DNA from: Faecalibacillus faecis
Lineage (GTDB): Bacteria; Bacillota_I; Bacilli_A; Erysipelotrichales; Coprobacillaceae
Reading direction: 5' to 3'
Length of the DNA stretch: 64,000 nt
Assembly (NCBI RefSeq): GCF_003024675.1
Contig: NZ_PYLP01000005.1
Location: 1-64,000, forward strand
The translations under genes and the position numbers were made by a program. Positions 16,028 to 23,437 of this stretch are shown here, piece by piece; positions within the stretch are counted from its first letter, which is position 1, and the number at the start of each line of letters is the position of its first letter. The notes below the pieces were generated by a model. That model did not search any database and was not told where the DNA came from. It saw only the letters and a list, made by a program, of their open reading frames with translations.

Positions 16028-16657
16028 ATGAAAGTTACGGTTGGAAAAATAAAGAAAAGGAAAGTTATAAAATATTGCATTGGATTATTAGCTCCTTTAT
16101 TTTTTTATCTCTTTTTATTAATGAATATTGATTTAGGGTATGATAACTATAAAGAATGTTTACTCTTTATTTTTATTACTACTTTATTTATAGTGATGAT
16201 ATTTGTTTTGCCAAGTTTAATATTTTTAAACTCTATGTGGGAAGTAAATCAAAATTCTTTAAAATATATTCATTTCGATCACAATTTAGATAAAACAAAA
16301 TATCTTTATTCTTTTCTTTTTAGAAATAAATATCCTCGATATCAAATCAATTTAAGACTTTCGCAAATTGATTTTGTACAAATATCTTATTATCGTTACT
16401 CTTTTTATCCATCTAAATATTTAGTTGATGGTTCAGGATATAAAATTGTTTTTAAATTTAATATGTTGGATGGTTCACAATATATTATTGAAAACTTTGT
16501 AAGTCATGATAGAGAATCTTTTAAACAAGGAATTGAATTGATGAAAAAACAAGGTGTGCGTTTTGTTGATCCTTATCATTTATTAGAAGCACTTTGTTCT
16601 AATAAAGATATCAATCTACATATTGCCCTCGTTGAAAAGGAGAAAAATCATGATTAG
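16028..16657 (+). CDS. Membrane protein partnered with the LytTR regulator
   Basis: This 209-residue protein is not a recognised family to me. It has two N-terminal hydrophobic segments (about 18-33 and 44-70) followed by a 135-residue soluble region with alternating strands (SLKYIHFDHNLDK..., YKIVFKFNMLDGSQYII), reminiscent of a small PH-like barrel. AGGAGG precedes the start. Its stop overlaps the LytTR gene start by 8 bp (ATGATTAG), so the two are translationally coupled. In streptococcal LytTR regulatory systems such as HdrRM and BrsRM a membrane protein holds the LytTR regulator in check; a similar inhibitor or sensor role is plausible here but unproven. Confidence 0.65.
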   Translation: MKVTVGKIKKRKVIKYCIGLLAPLFFYLFLLMNIDLGYDNYKECLLFIFITTLFIVMIFVLPSLIFLNSMWEVNQNSLKYIHFDHNLDKTKYLYSFLFRNKYPRYQINLRLSQIDFVQISYYRYSFYPSKYLVDGSGYKIVFKFNMLDGSQYIIENFVSHDRESFKQGIELMKKQGVRFVDPYHLLEALCSNKDINLHIALVEKEKNHD

Positions 16658-17294
16658 AATTTCTCTTATTTCAAAACATTACAAACAAATAGAACCACTT
16701 ATTCATCAATTCTTTGATAATTTACAAGTAGAATACATTCTTACAAATTATACACATCAATCCATTCAAGATATTTATTTTGTAGAAATAGAAAAAAAGG
16801 ATGATTTAAATATTTTAAATCATCTCAAGAAATTAGAAAGTACACTTATTTATATTATTGGACCCAAAGATTTTGATTTAGTAAGTATATGTCTACAAAA
16901 GCAGACACATCTTTATTTTATTAATAGTGAATTAGAAAAACAGTTTATTCATTATCAAGATTTTATAAAAAAACAAATTCAAAAGAATTTTCAATATTAT
17001 CTTTATCAAAGAAATGGGATTACTTCTAAAATAAGATTATCCCAAATCTATTATGTTGAATCACTAAGACATCAAATCATTCTTCATTCAATCAATGGCG
17101 AAATGATTGAAAGAAAAACATTAAGTCAATTTATTAAAGAAATACAATCTCTCGATTTTATTCAAATTCACAAATCTTATGTTGTTAATAAACAATTTAT
17201 TCAAGAAGTAAAAAATCAAGAAGTTATTTTAAAAGAACAAACTCATCTTCCTATTGGAAGAAGTTATAAAGAAAGCTTAAAGGAACAAGATTAA
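16650..17294 (+). CDS. LytTR-family transcription regulator with a degenerate receiver
   Basis: From the ATG at 16650 (AAGGAG upstream) the protein has 214 residues. Residues about 115-213 are a LytTR DNA-binding domain (SKIRLSQIYYVESLRHQIILHS ... FIQIHKSYVVNKQFI ... LPIGRSYKESLKE), which binds direct repeats. Residues 1-100 have the order of a response-regulator receiver, but the N-terminal acidic pair is replaced by SLISKH and the phospho-acceptor Asp by Glu (DIYFVEIE, Glu46). Phosphorylation control therefore seems lost, and no histidine kinase gene is nearby. Its coupled membrane protein and the two repeat sites suggest local control of both ABC modules. Confidence 0.85.
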   Translation: MIRISLISKHYKQIEPLIHQFFDNLQVEYILTNYTHQSIQDIYFVEIEKKDDLNILNHLKKLESTLIYIIGPKDFDLVSICLQKQTHLYFINSELEKQFIHYQDFIKKQIQKNFQYYLYQRNGITSKIRLSQIYYVESLRHQIILHSINGEMIERKTLSQFIKEIQSLDFIQIHKSYVVNKQFIQEVKNQEVILKEQTHLPIGRSYKESLKEQD

Positions 17295-17305
17295 TGTTCC
17301 TTTTT
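17279..17305 (+). terminator. Terminator overlapping the LytTR stop codon
   Basis: Stem AAAGGAAC (17279-17286) / GTTCCTTT (17296-17303) with the TAA stop in the loop, followed by T run. Confidence 0.8.
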
Positions 17306-17442
17306 AGCTTTAAAATAAAAGCCCCTCACTTAATAGTGAAGAACTACTACTTACAACCCAACCATTTTTATTTTGCCTATTGGTAACGGTATACTTTCTT
17401 TACACTTGAATTTTATCAAGAAAAAATAATAGATTCAATCGT

Positions 17443-18729
17443 TTATTTTTTTATAAGATTTAGATAATGACTATAAAAATAATCAATATCTTCATCATAA
17501 ACAACAAGTATATTTTTTTCTTTAATTCCTAATTTATATTGTCCAATTTCAATAACTGTATCAAAATATTTTGAGTGATTACTTTTATATTTCTTTAAAA
17601 CATTTTGATACGTATCATATTTAACTTCATCACTACTCCATGAACCTTTTTCATCCGTTATCTTATTTATTTCTTCATCACTTGGCATTCTTTCTTCTCT
17701 TTCATGTTCAACCACTAATTCTTTAAAGATATTCTTTGAAATAAAAGCATTAGCACATTGATAATATCCTTCATAAGAATAAACAGGTTCATCTACTTCT
17801 TGATCGTATCCTATTTTTTGATTAAATGTTGTAATATCAACAAGAAGATTTGAATCTTTTACATCAATCTTTTTGTTTTTTGGTAAAGTTATTGTTACTT
17901 CTTGTTTATCTAAATTAGAAAAATCTATTTCTCCATAAAGATTAAAAATACCAACATAAATTACCACTGTCATAATTATAATTATTTTCTTCTTTGCGGT
18001 ATCTTTTATTAAAGGAATTCTTGTATTTACGATTTTCACATATGTCATAGTAATAATAAGATATCCGCCTATTTTCAATAATGTACTTAAACGATTCATC
18101 TTTAATACAAAAAACATGAGAATTGTAAAAACAGCTAAAATAATTGTTACTAATTGCACAATACCATCTAAATATTTAAGTTTTTGATAAGAATACGTTC
18201 TTTTCTTTAACGCTCTTCTTTTCACAAAGAGAGATAATGCACCTAAAACACATAGAAAACTACATGCATACAACAATAATGAAGTAAAATACATATCTAA
18301 GTTTAAAAGCAACGAACCCCACGTATATCGATAAAGCCATGATAAAAACTTTGTGACGCCATAAAAGAAAATTGCTGAAAAAAGGCAAAAAATAATCATC
18401 CATAGTTTAAACAATTTTAATTTTGTTTCACATAAAATATCTTCATCACTCGATAAATCCTCTGCATTTAAATCAAGATTACGATAAATATGCATATCTT
18501 GCACACAACAAACATGTTCATACCCTAAATAATTTAATGTTTCTAAATATTCATCCGTTAATGGATTATAATCGACTTGATATTTATAAGTTTGTGGTGT
18601 CTTTTCAAACTTAAAAAATGTATTCATAGAAACCAGATTCCATCCTTCTTTAGACATTCTCTCTAAATAAGGAACAAGTATTTCATCATAATATAATCGA
18701 TTGCGTAAAAATGTATATTTATATTTCAT
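17443..18729 (-). CDS. DUF2812 membrane protein
   Basis: A 428-residue protein. Its N-terminal region (LVPYLERMSKEGWNLVSMNTFFKFEKTPQTYKYQVDY, about 19-55) matches the DUF2812 pattern: a helix ending in EGW followed by F-x-K-x-x-P...Y-x-V-D strands. Five or six hydrophobic segments follow (about 105-270), and the last 150 residues are polar and probably outside the membrane. DUF2812 proteins are commonly encoded with a PadR regulator, as here: the upstream padR overlaps it by 11 bp. Function is not known; transport or envelope-stress roles have been guessed for such pairs. A short stem with TTTTATTTT at about 17313-17341 may end the transcript. Confidence 0.8.
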   Translation of the reverse strand: MKYKYTFLRNRLYYDEILVPYLERMSKEGWNLVSMNTFFKFEKTPQTYKYQVDYNPLTDEYLETLNYLGYEHVCCVQDMHIYRNLDLNAEDLSSDEDILCETKLKLFKLWMIIFCLFSAIFFYGVTKFLSWLYRYTWGSLLLNLDMYFTSLLLYACSFLCVLGALSLFVKRRALKKRTYSYQKLKYLDGIVQLVTIILAVFTILMFFVLKMNRLSTLLKIGGYLIITMTYVKIVNTRIPLIKDTAKKKIIIIMTVVIYVGIFNLYGEIDFSNLDKQEVTITLPKNKKIDVKDSNLLVDITTFNQKIGYDQEVDEPVYSYEGYYQCANAFISKNIFKELVVEHEREERMPSDEEINKITDEKGSWSSDEVKYDTYQNVLKKYKSNHSKYFDTVIEIGQYKLGIKEKNILVVYDEDIDYFYSHYLNLIKK

Positions 18730-19039
18730 CTTCGTAATCCCTTTTCATAAACAAAATAATTTGTTTTTGCATCCTTTCTTTTTCCGATTCAAGTTTTCTT
18801 TTTCCATTATTTGTAATAAGATAAACCTTTCTTTTATTTTCTTCTTTTACTAATTTTATATAACCTTCATTTTCAAATCTTGGCAAAAGTGCATAAAGTG
18901 TACCAGCTCCAACTTTTACATCTCCTTCGCTCATTTCATTGACTTTTTCCATAATTTCTAAGCCACAAAGTGGATCATAAAGTGCAAGTAATATATAAAA
19001 CATTTGTGGTGTCAATGTTTCAAATTCTCTTCTAGCCAT
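18719..19039 (-). CDS. PadR-family transcriptional regulator
   Basis: A 106-residue winged-helix repressor of the short PadR class. The pattern LTPQMFYILLALYDPLCGLEIMEKV ... VGAGTLYALLPRFENEGYIKLVKEENKRKVYLIT is the PadR DNA-binding domain, including the Y-G-x-E-I helix and the G-T-L-Y recognition helix. The short C-terminal helix (about 80-105) would mediate dimerisation. It is the first gene of an operon with the DUF2812 protein. Its promoter (TTGTTT-17-TATAAT, -10 at 19086-19091) lies within the large inverted repeat at 19051-19110, pointing to autorepression. Confidence 0.92.
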   Translation of the reverse strand: MARREFETLTPQMFYILLALYDPLCGLEIMEKVNEMSEGDVKVGAGTLYALLPRFENEGYIKLVKEENKRKVYLITNNGKRKLESEKERMQKQIILFMKRDYEDEI

Positions 19040-19050
19040 TCTCTCACCTC

Positions 19051-19110
19051 TTTTATTATCGAATATCGATACTTATCTCACTTTCATTATATCGATATTC
19101 GATAATAAAA
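19051..19110. promoter_or_regulatory. Perfect 21-bp inverted repeat, likely PadR operator
   Basis: Arms 19051-19071 and 19090-19110 are exact reverse complements over 21 bp, separated by 18 bp. Each arm contains TATCGAATATCGATA or its complement, itself nearly palindromic. One arm lies between the -35 and -10 of the padR promoter and the other just past the expected start point, so a bound repressor would occlude it. Confidence 0.8.
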
Positions 19111-19146
19111 ACAATACTTTCTTTTCTTTACTTATTTTTAACCTTT

Positions 19147-19165
19147 TTATTATTGAATATTGATA
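19147..19165. promoter_or_regulatory. Third copy of the PadR operator arm, upstream of the EAL gene
   Basis: The 19-bp stretch TTATTATTGAATATTGATA matches the operator arm in 17 of 19 positions, both changes being C to T. It ends with TTGATA, a possible -35 of the EAL gene promoter. It suggests that PadR also touches the divergent gene, possibly more weakly. Confidence 0.5.
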
Positions 19166-19218
19166 GAAACTCTTTTCATATTTCTATATATTCTAAAAAA
19201 GAATAGAGGATTAAAAAA

Positions 19219-20382
19219 ATGAAATTAAATGAAAAAAAGATTAGTGATTTCTTTAAGATTATTAATGAAAAGAAAATAAAAAGTGTTTTTCAACCTATTG
19301 TTTCCTTAAAAACAGGAGAAATAGTATCTTTCGAAGCCTTAAGTCGTATTACTTTAGAATCATGCCCTATAAATATTGAAGAATTATTCAAGATAGCTAA
19401 CACGCTTGAACAATCATGGAAGTTAGATCAACTATGTCGTAAATGTGCAATTAAAACAAGTCAACAAATGCCTTTAGGTAAAAAGTTATTTATTAATGTG
19501 GATGCTAATATTTTACTTGATCAAGATTTTGTTCAAGGATTCACAAAAGAATATTTAAAGAAATATCATTTAGATTCTAATAATATTGTTTTTGAATTAT
19601 CTGAAACAACATCTATAGAAGATAAACATTTATTTAAACAAGCTGTTAGACATTATCGCAGCCAAGGTTTTGAAATTGCGATTGATGATGTTGGTTCAGG
19701 ATATTCTAATTTAAATAGAATCAATCATACACAACCCGAGTATCTAAAGCTTGATCGAGAGCTTATTCAAGATATTCACTTAAATAAAGATAAACATACA
19801 ATGGTTGAAGTTATGGTAAATTATTGTAAGGAAATGAATTATAAGTTAATTGTTGAAGGAATTGAAACAAAAGAAGAACTTGAATGTTTAATTCAATTAG
19901 GGGTTGAATATGGTCAAGGTTATTATTTAAAGAAACCTATTGATAACTTTGAGGATCTTTTACCAGATATCAAGGAAACTATCAAAAAATTATACAAGAA
20001 ATATAAGAAAACTTTAGACATTCCTACAATAGATTCACTTTGTCATTTCCCTTGTACATTAAAAACTTATCAAAATATAAACAATGCTTATCAACTTTTT
20101 GAAGAAAATAATACCACTCAAAGAATTTATATCATCAATGATGAAGGACATTATTTAGGTTATTTAAAAAGAGAGAATATGCTTTGTAATTTAGATGCAG
20201 CTGAATCTAATCTTTTTAAAGACTCTCTAATTGTTCCTTCCCATTTACCTATTAAAAATGTTTGTCAACTTTTTCTTGAAAATGAACATTCACGTTTTTA
20301 TGAAGATATTATTGTTTTAAAGAACCAATGTTTTTATGGTATTGTCACTATTAAAGATTTATTAAAATATTTGATAAAATAG
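19219..20382 (+). CDS. EAL-domain cyclic-di-GMP phosphodiesterase with C-terminal CBS region
   Basis: A 387-residue cytosolic protein. Residues 15-245 form an EAL domain with every catalytic residue visible: Glu39 in SFEAL, Asn93 in FINVD, Glu126 in VFELSE, Asp156-Asp157 in IAIDDVGSG, Lys177 in YLKLDR, Glu213 in VEGIE and Gln233 in YGQGYY. It should hydrolyse c-di-GMP to pGpG. Residues about 265-387 look like a pair of CBS modules (IYIINDEGHYLGYLKRENML ... IIVLKNQCFYGIVTIKDLL), which often bind adenine nucleotides and regulate activity. No GGDEF cyclase is encoded in the window. GAGG precedes the start, and the upstream region carries a PadR-type site. Confidence 0.92.
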   Translation: MKLNEKKISDFFKIINEKKIKSVFQPIVSLKTGEIVSFEALSRITLESCPINIEELFKIANTLEQSWKLDQLCRKCAIKTSQQMPLGKKLFINVDANILLDQDFVQGFTKEYLKKYHLDSNNIVFELSETTSIEDKHLFKQAVRHYRSQGFEIAIDDVGSGYSNLNRINHTQPEYLKLDRELIQDIHLNKDKHTMVEVMVNYCKEMNYKLIVEGIETKEELECLIQLGVEYGQGYYLKKPIDNFEDLLPDIKETIKKLYKKYKKTLDIPTIDSLCHFPCTLKTYQNINNAYQLFEENNTTQRIYIINDEGHYLGYLKRENMLCNLDAAESNLFKDSLIVPSHLPIKNVCQLFLENEHSRFYEDIIVLKNQCFYGIVTIKDLLKYLIK

Positions 20383-20396
20383 ATAATATGCACTTT

Positions 20397-20423
20397 CCTC
20401 TATTAAGTACAACTTAATAGAGG
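20397..20423 (+). terminator. Hairpin after the EAL gene
   Basis: Perfect 11-bp stem CCTCTATTAAG / CTTAATAGAGG with loop TACAA. It lacks a proper T run (GTTGTACT follows), so it is a weak or RNA-stabilising terminator. Confidence 0.5.
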
Positions 20424-20485
20424 GTTGTACTATATTCTACAAATGTTATAATAATAGAAATATTTTAATAAAAGGAGATTATATT

Positions 20486-21013
20486 ATGTCAATTAAATTA
20501 ATTAAAGCGTCATATGAATATCAAGATTTAATTGTAGATATGTTGAAGGAGTGGATTGATTATAATAATAATCATCCTGAAGCTAATACTTCTCCAGCTT
20601 CTATTTTTAAAAATGATTATCATAATTTTGATTATTATATTAATAGTCTTGATTTAAAAAATCCAAAACCTGGTTTGGTAGAAGATTCAACATTTTTCGC
20701 CTTAGATGTAGAAAGAAATAAAATGGTTGGAGCCATCAATATTCGTCATAAACTTAATGATTATTTATTAAATTACGGTGGACATATTGGTGATGGGATA
20801 AGACCAAGTGAAAGAAAAAAAGGTTATGCAACTAAAATCATCGGTTTAGCTTTAAAAGAATGTCAAAAGTTAAATATTGATAAAGTACTTCTTGTTTGTG
20901 ATAAGGATAATATTGGTTCTGCAAAATCAATTAAAAACAATGGTGCTATTTTAGAAAATGAAATTGTTAAAGATGGTAAAACAATTCAAAGATATTGGAT
21001 AGAAATTAAATAA
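20486..21013 (+). CDS. GNAT-family N-acetyltransferase
   Basis: A 175-residue acetyltransferase. The acetyl-CoA loop is IRPSERKKGYATKIIGLAL (about 111-129), preceded by the strand FALDVERNKMVGAINIRHKLNDYL and followed by the motif B strand VLLVCDKDNIGSAKSIKNNGAILEN. The sequence resembles YybD/YfbM-type GNATs annotated as predicted acetyltransferases acting on small molecules or amino groups; the substrate cannot be told. AAAGGAG precedes the start. It is monocistronic, ending in a terminator whose stem includes the stop codon. Confidence 0.88.
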   Translation: MSIKLIKASYEYQDLIVDMLKEWIDYNNNHPEANTSPASIFKNDYHNFDYYINSLDLKNPKPGLVEDSTFFALDVERNKMVGAINIRHKLNDYLLNYGGHIGDGIRPSERKKGYATKIIGLALKECQKLNIDKVLLVCDKDNIGSAKSIKNNGAILENEIVKDGKTIQRYWIEIK

Positions 21014-21035
21014 GGGTTCAGCTAAACCCTTTTTT
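21012..21035 (+). terminator. Terminator of the GNAT gene
   Basis: Stem AAGGGTT / AACCCTT (21012-21018, 21025-21031) followed by T run; the stop codon TAA is part of the stem. Confidence 0.8.
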
Positions 21036-21060
21036 GTTATAAAATCCTATATTTGTACAT

Positions 21061-21091
21061 AAAGAAATCATTACGTAATAATGATTTCTTT
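21061..21091. terminator. Symmetrical 13-bp hairpin
   Basis: AAAGAAATCATTA (21061-21073) and its exact complement (21079-21091) around CGTAA. It lies between the GNAT gene and the 3' end of a pseudogene on the other strand, and may be what is left of that gene's terminator. Confidence 0.5.
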
Positions 21092-21253
21092 ATAACCCCA
21101 GGCAACCCAACCAAGATAAGGTTTAATATTCATTTTCGAAACCTTAAAACTTCTTACTTCATACCTCTTTTCATTTGCTCACTTGATAAAGTTTTCAGAG
21201 GATATTCGTTGATCATTTACTAGTAAACTTCCTTGTAATACAATAGTTTTCAT
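21092..21253 (-). pseudogene. Remnant of an NAD(P)H-dependent FMN reductase (flavodoxin fold)
   Basis: The reverse strand from the ATG at 21253, with GAGGGGTGG before it, reads MKTIVLQGSLLVNDQRISSENFIK, a TGA stop, then ANEKRYEVRSFKVSKMNIKP and a few more residues before similarity ends. This matches the first 50 residues of NADPH-dependent FMN reductases: a first strand ending in GS, the helix, and the strand E-V-x-x-F-x-V-x-K-M-N-I-K-P. Only this N-terminal fragment survives, with an internal stop. It is the first of three pseudogenes within 2.4 kb. Nothing else is seen between 21014 and 21317. Confidence 0.7.
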
Positions 21254-21317
21254 CGTTTTCCCACCCCTCTATATATGAAAAGTGGTATTGCTTTGCAATA
21301 CCACAAATATTCAATAT

Positions 21318-21995
21318 TTAATCTTCTACTTTATTAATACAAGCAAGTGCATTTAAGCTACGAGGATATCCCATATATGGAACACATTGTAAAACAACAT
21401 TTGTAAGGAAAGCTTTATCATTTCCTAAATTTAAGTTTCCTTGAATATGGGCCATAACTTGAGGTTCACATCCACCTTGTCCATATAAGAAACAGAAAGT
21501 AATCATTTCTCTTTGTTTTAAATCTAACCCAGTTCTTGTATAGTAATCACCAAAACAGTTAGAAGCTAACCATTTATTGACTGTTGCTTTTTTCCAAGCT
21601 TCATTCATATGTTCACCAAAAATATCTACTTGTGCTTGGATTCCTTTTTCTAATCTATTTTCAATTGTCGTTGTTGTTTGTGATTCTAATGGAAGTTCGA
21701 TTCCTTTTTTATTAAATACTTCATTTGTAACTTTTAAGAATTCTAGCATTCTTCCATATCCTAAATAGTCAGTTGCTTGATAAACCATTTCTTTTACTTG
21801 CACAGGCGACAAAACATCTAAAGCTTTTTCAAGAACTTCTTCATAAGCACAAATTCCTTGATTTCCCATTAAAACGGATAAAACAGCTAAATAACGCGTT
21901 GGTTCATCTAATTTATTTCCTTCATCATTTTTAACTTCTTCTAAAAAATAATCAAATCTTTCTTTGTATTCTTTATCTGTTGCATATAAATTCAT
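21318..21995 (-). CDS. Carboxymuconolactone decarboxylase (CMD/AhpD-like) family protein
   Basis: A 225-residue protein with two CMD repeats. Repeat 1 covers about 30-100 (EPTRYLAVLSVLMGNQGICAYEEVLEKAL) and repeat 2 about 135-215 (NKWLASNCFGDYYTRTGLDLKQREMITFCFLYGQGGCEPQVMAHIQGNLNLG). The family includes gamma-carboxymuconolactone decarboxylase and AhpD-like peroxidase partners. A classical AhpD CxxC is not present, although Cys residues lie near the usual positions (CEPQVMAH), so a redox role is uncertain. It is next to remnants of flavodoxin and FMN reductase genes, a grouping often seen in MerR-regulated redox clusters. It ends 15 bp from the flavodoxin pseudogene. Confidence 0.85.
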   Translation of the reverse strand: MNLYATDKEYKERFDYFLEEVKNDEGNKLDEPTRYLAVLSVLMGNQGICAYEEVLEKALDVLSPVQVKEMVYQATDYLGYGRMLEFLKVTNEVFNKKGIELPLESQTTTTIENRLEKGIQAQVDIFGEHMNEAWKKATVNKWLASNCFGDYYTRTGLDLKQREMITFCFLYGQGGCEPQVMAHIQGNLNLGNDKAFLTNVVLQCVPYMGYPRSLNALACINKVED

Positions 21996-22010
21996 CTTTC
22001 TTCTCTCCTT

Positions 22011-22603
22011 TTATTTAATTTCATTTACCCATTCTTTTACATCACTTGTAGCCTCTTTTGATGCTAACTTTGAAACATACAATCCTTTTACCATTGGAGC
22101 ACTTGGTTCAAGTACTTGAATTGTTTTTTCAGTATCTGACAATCCACTTTCACCACTTGTACAAAATAGTGCAATTGTTTTGTTAGATAAATCATAATCT
22201 TCAAAGAATGTATAAAGAATCATAGGCATCTCTCCCCACCAGTTTGGATACCCTACGTAAATGGTTTCGTATTCATCAATATTTTCAATTTTATTTTTAA
22301 TCTTTGGTCTTGCTTTTTCTTGTTGTTCCTTTTTCACATCATCAACAACCATATCATAATCATCACTATAAGCAACTTCAGGAACAATCTCAAAGATGTC
22401 TGAATTGGTTTGTTTTTGTATTTCCTTGGCAATATTTTGAGTACTTCCAACCCAAGAGAAATAAATAACTAATGATTTTGAATAGACTTCTTTTAAATCT
22501 GTTTGTGTTTTGTTTTCTTTTTAGCGGTTGCTTTTTTACTACTGCAAGCACTACAGATAAAAACTAAAATTAAAGGTTACATCAATGTACAAATCTTTTT
22601 CAT
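22011..22603 (-). pseudogene. Flavodoxin lipoprotein gene with an internal stop and a frameshift
   Basis: The ATG at 22603 overlaps the MerR stop (ATGA). The frame reads MKKICTLM, a TAA stop, then PLILVFICSACSSKKATAKK, a lipoprotein signal with lipobox and Cys. A -1 shift, explained by loss of one A in the A5 run after GCT, leads into KENKTQTDLKEVYSKSLVIY, then FSWVGSTQNIAKEI (the FMN phosphate loop) and an intact flavodoxin fold to 22011 (VGYPNWWGEMPMILYTF, ALFCTSGESG). The intact gene would make a surface lipoprotein flavodoxin of about 195 residues. An ORF from an internal ATG at 22352 exists but lacks the FMN loop. Confidence 0.8.
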
Positions 22604-22947
22604 TCCTTATTTTCCCAATCCATCTCATATCTTAAATAATCAATTCTTGATAATTGTTTTTCTTTTAGATGAACTTCATCTAAGATTCCTTTTCTTTTTT
22701 TATTTAAAAGCTTTAAACATTCTCTTTCATTTTTTTCCAAAGAAAGTTTCATATATTTTTTTATTTCTTCAACTGTAAAATCTAAATCATATAACATCAT
22801 AATCAAGTTTAATCTTTCAAAATCTGTTTCATCATATTGCCAAGATCCCATTACTTTTTTAACTTCTTGACACAATCCCCAAATTTCATATTCTTTAAGG
22901 ATATGAATTGGAATATTATATTTTTTACTTGCTTCTTCAATTGTCAT
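22600..22947 (-). CDS. MerR-family transcriptional regulator
   Basis: About 115 residues from the ATG at 22947 (MTIEEASKKYNIPIHILKEYEIWGL), the usual beginning of the MerR winged helix; an ATG at 22956 is three codons upstream and neither has a strong ribosome site. The second helix-turn-helix half (YDETDFERLNLIMMLYDLDFTVEEIKKYMKLS) and a coiled dimerisation helix follow. There is no Cys-rich effector loop, so it is not a metal sensor of the MerR/CueR type. It overlaps the flavodoxin pseudogene and probably controlled it and the CMD gene. TATAAT at about 22975-22980 on the reverse strand is a candidate -10, and ATACC TTTTA GGTAT (23026-23040) is a small inverted repeat upstream. Confidence 0.85.
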   Translation of the reverse strand: MTIEEASKKYNIPIHILKEYEIWGLCQEVKKVMGSWQYDETDFERLNLIMMLYDLDFTVEEIKKYMKLSLEKNERECLKLLNKKRKGILDEVHLKEKQLSRIDYLRYEMDWENKE

Positions 22948-23057
22948 AAGTATCATTCTTTCTTTACAACTTCATTATAATTCACTTTATTTTAAATATC
23001 TAATACTTATAATTTATTAATAATGATACCTTTTAGGTATTAAAATAGATGATATTT

Positions 23058-23425
23058 CTATCCTCTCTTAAAGTATTCTCTTGCACATTTGATAAAAACA
23101 GTTGTTGCTGGAAAAAAGAATTGTTCTTTTTTCCAAGCAAGTGGCATTTGTTGATGAAGTGATGATTTTAAAGCTAAAACATAAATCTTTATAACCATAA
23201 CTTAGCTTGATACCTAAAACAACACTCACTTTGCTTTGTACAAAGAGGGGTTCTACCACGAGAAACATTTCCTGCATCTTTGCATGATATATTGAAAGAT
23301 AACAAAATCATCTATATAAATTCTAATCGCAAAAAGTTCTTTATGTTTATCATGTTTTTCGCAATTAAACATCAAAATTTAAAACAATCATCATAATTAA
23401 AATCTTTAACTTCACTGTAGCTCAT
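23058..23425 (-). pseudogene. Decayed LysR-type regulator, C-terminal part
   Basis: Translating the reverse strand across frames gives pieces that together match the effector domain of a LysR regulator: HKELFAIRIYIDDFVIFQYIMQ, then KVSVVLGIKLSYGYKDLCF, then ALKSSLHQQMPLAWKKEQF and FFPATTVFIKCAREYFKR. The last piece is the usual LysR C terminus. At least three frame changes or stops are needed and no DNA-binding domain is present. A 69-codon open frame at 23068-23277 is a by-product of this decay. Apart from this remnant the 22957-23437 interval holds only the MerR promoter region. Confidence 0.6.
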
Positions 23426-23437
23426 GATTTCTACTTC

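Noticed and set aside
23068-23277. 69-residue ORF on the reverse strand
   Set aside because: It is a chance open frame over LysR remains; the homologous residues are spread over several frames and the ORF has no convincing start signal.
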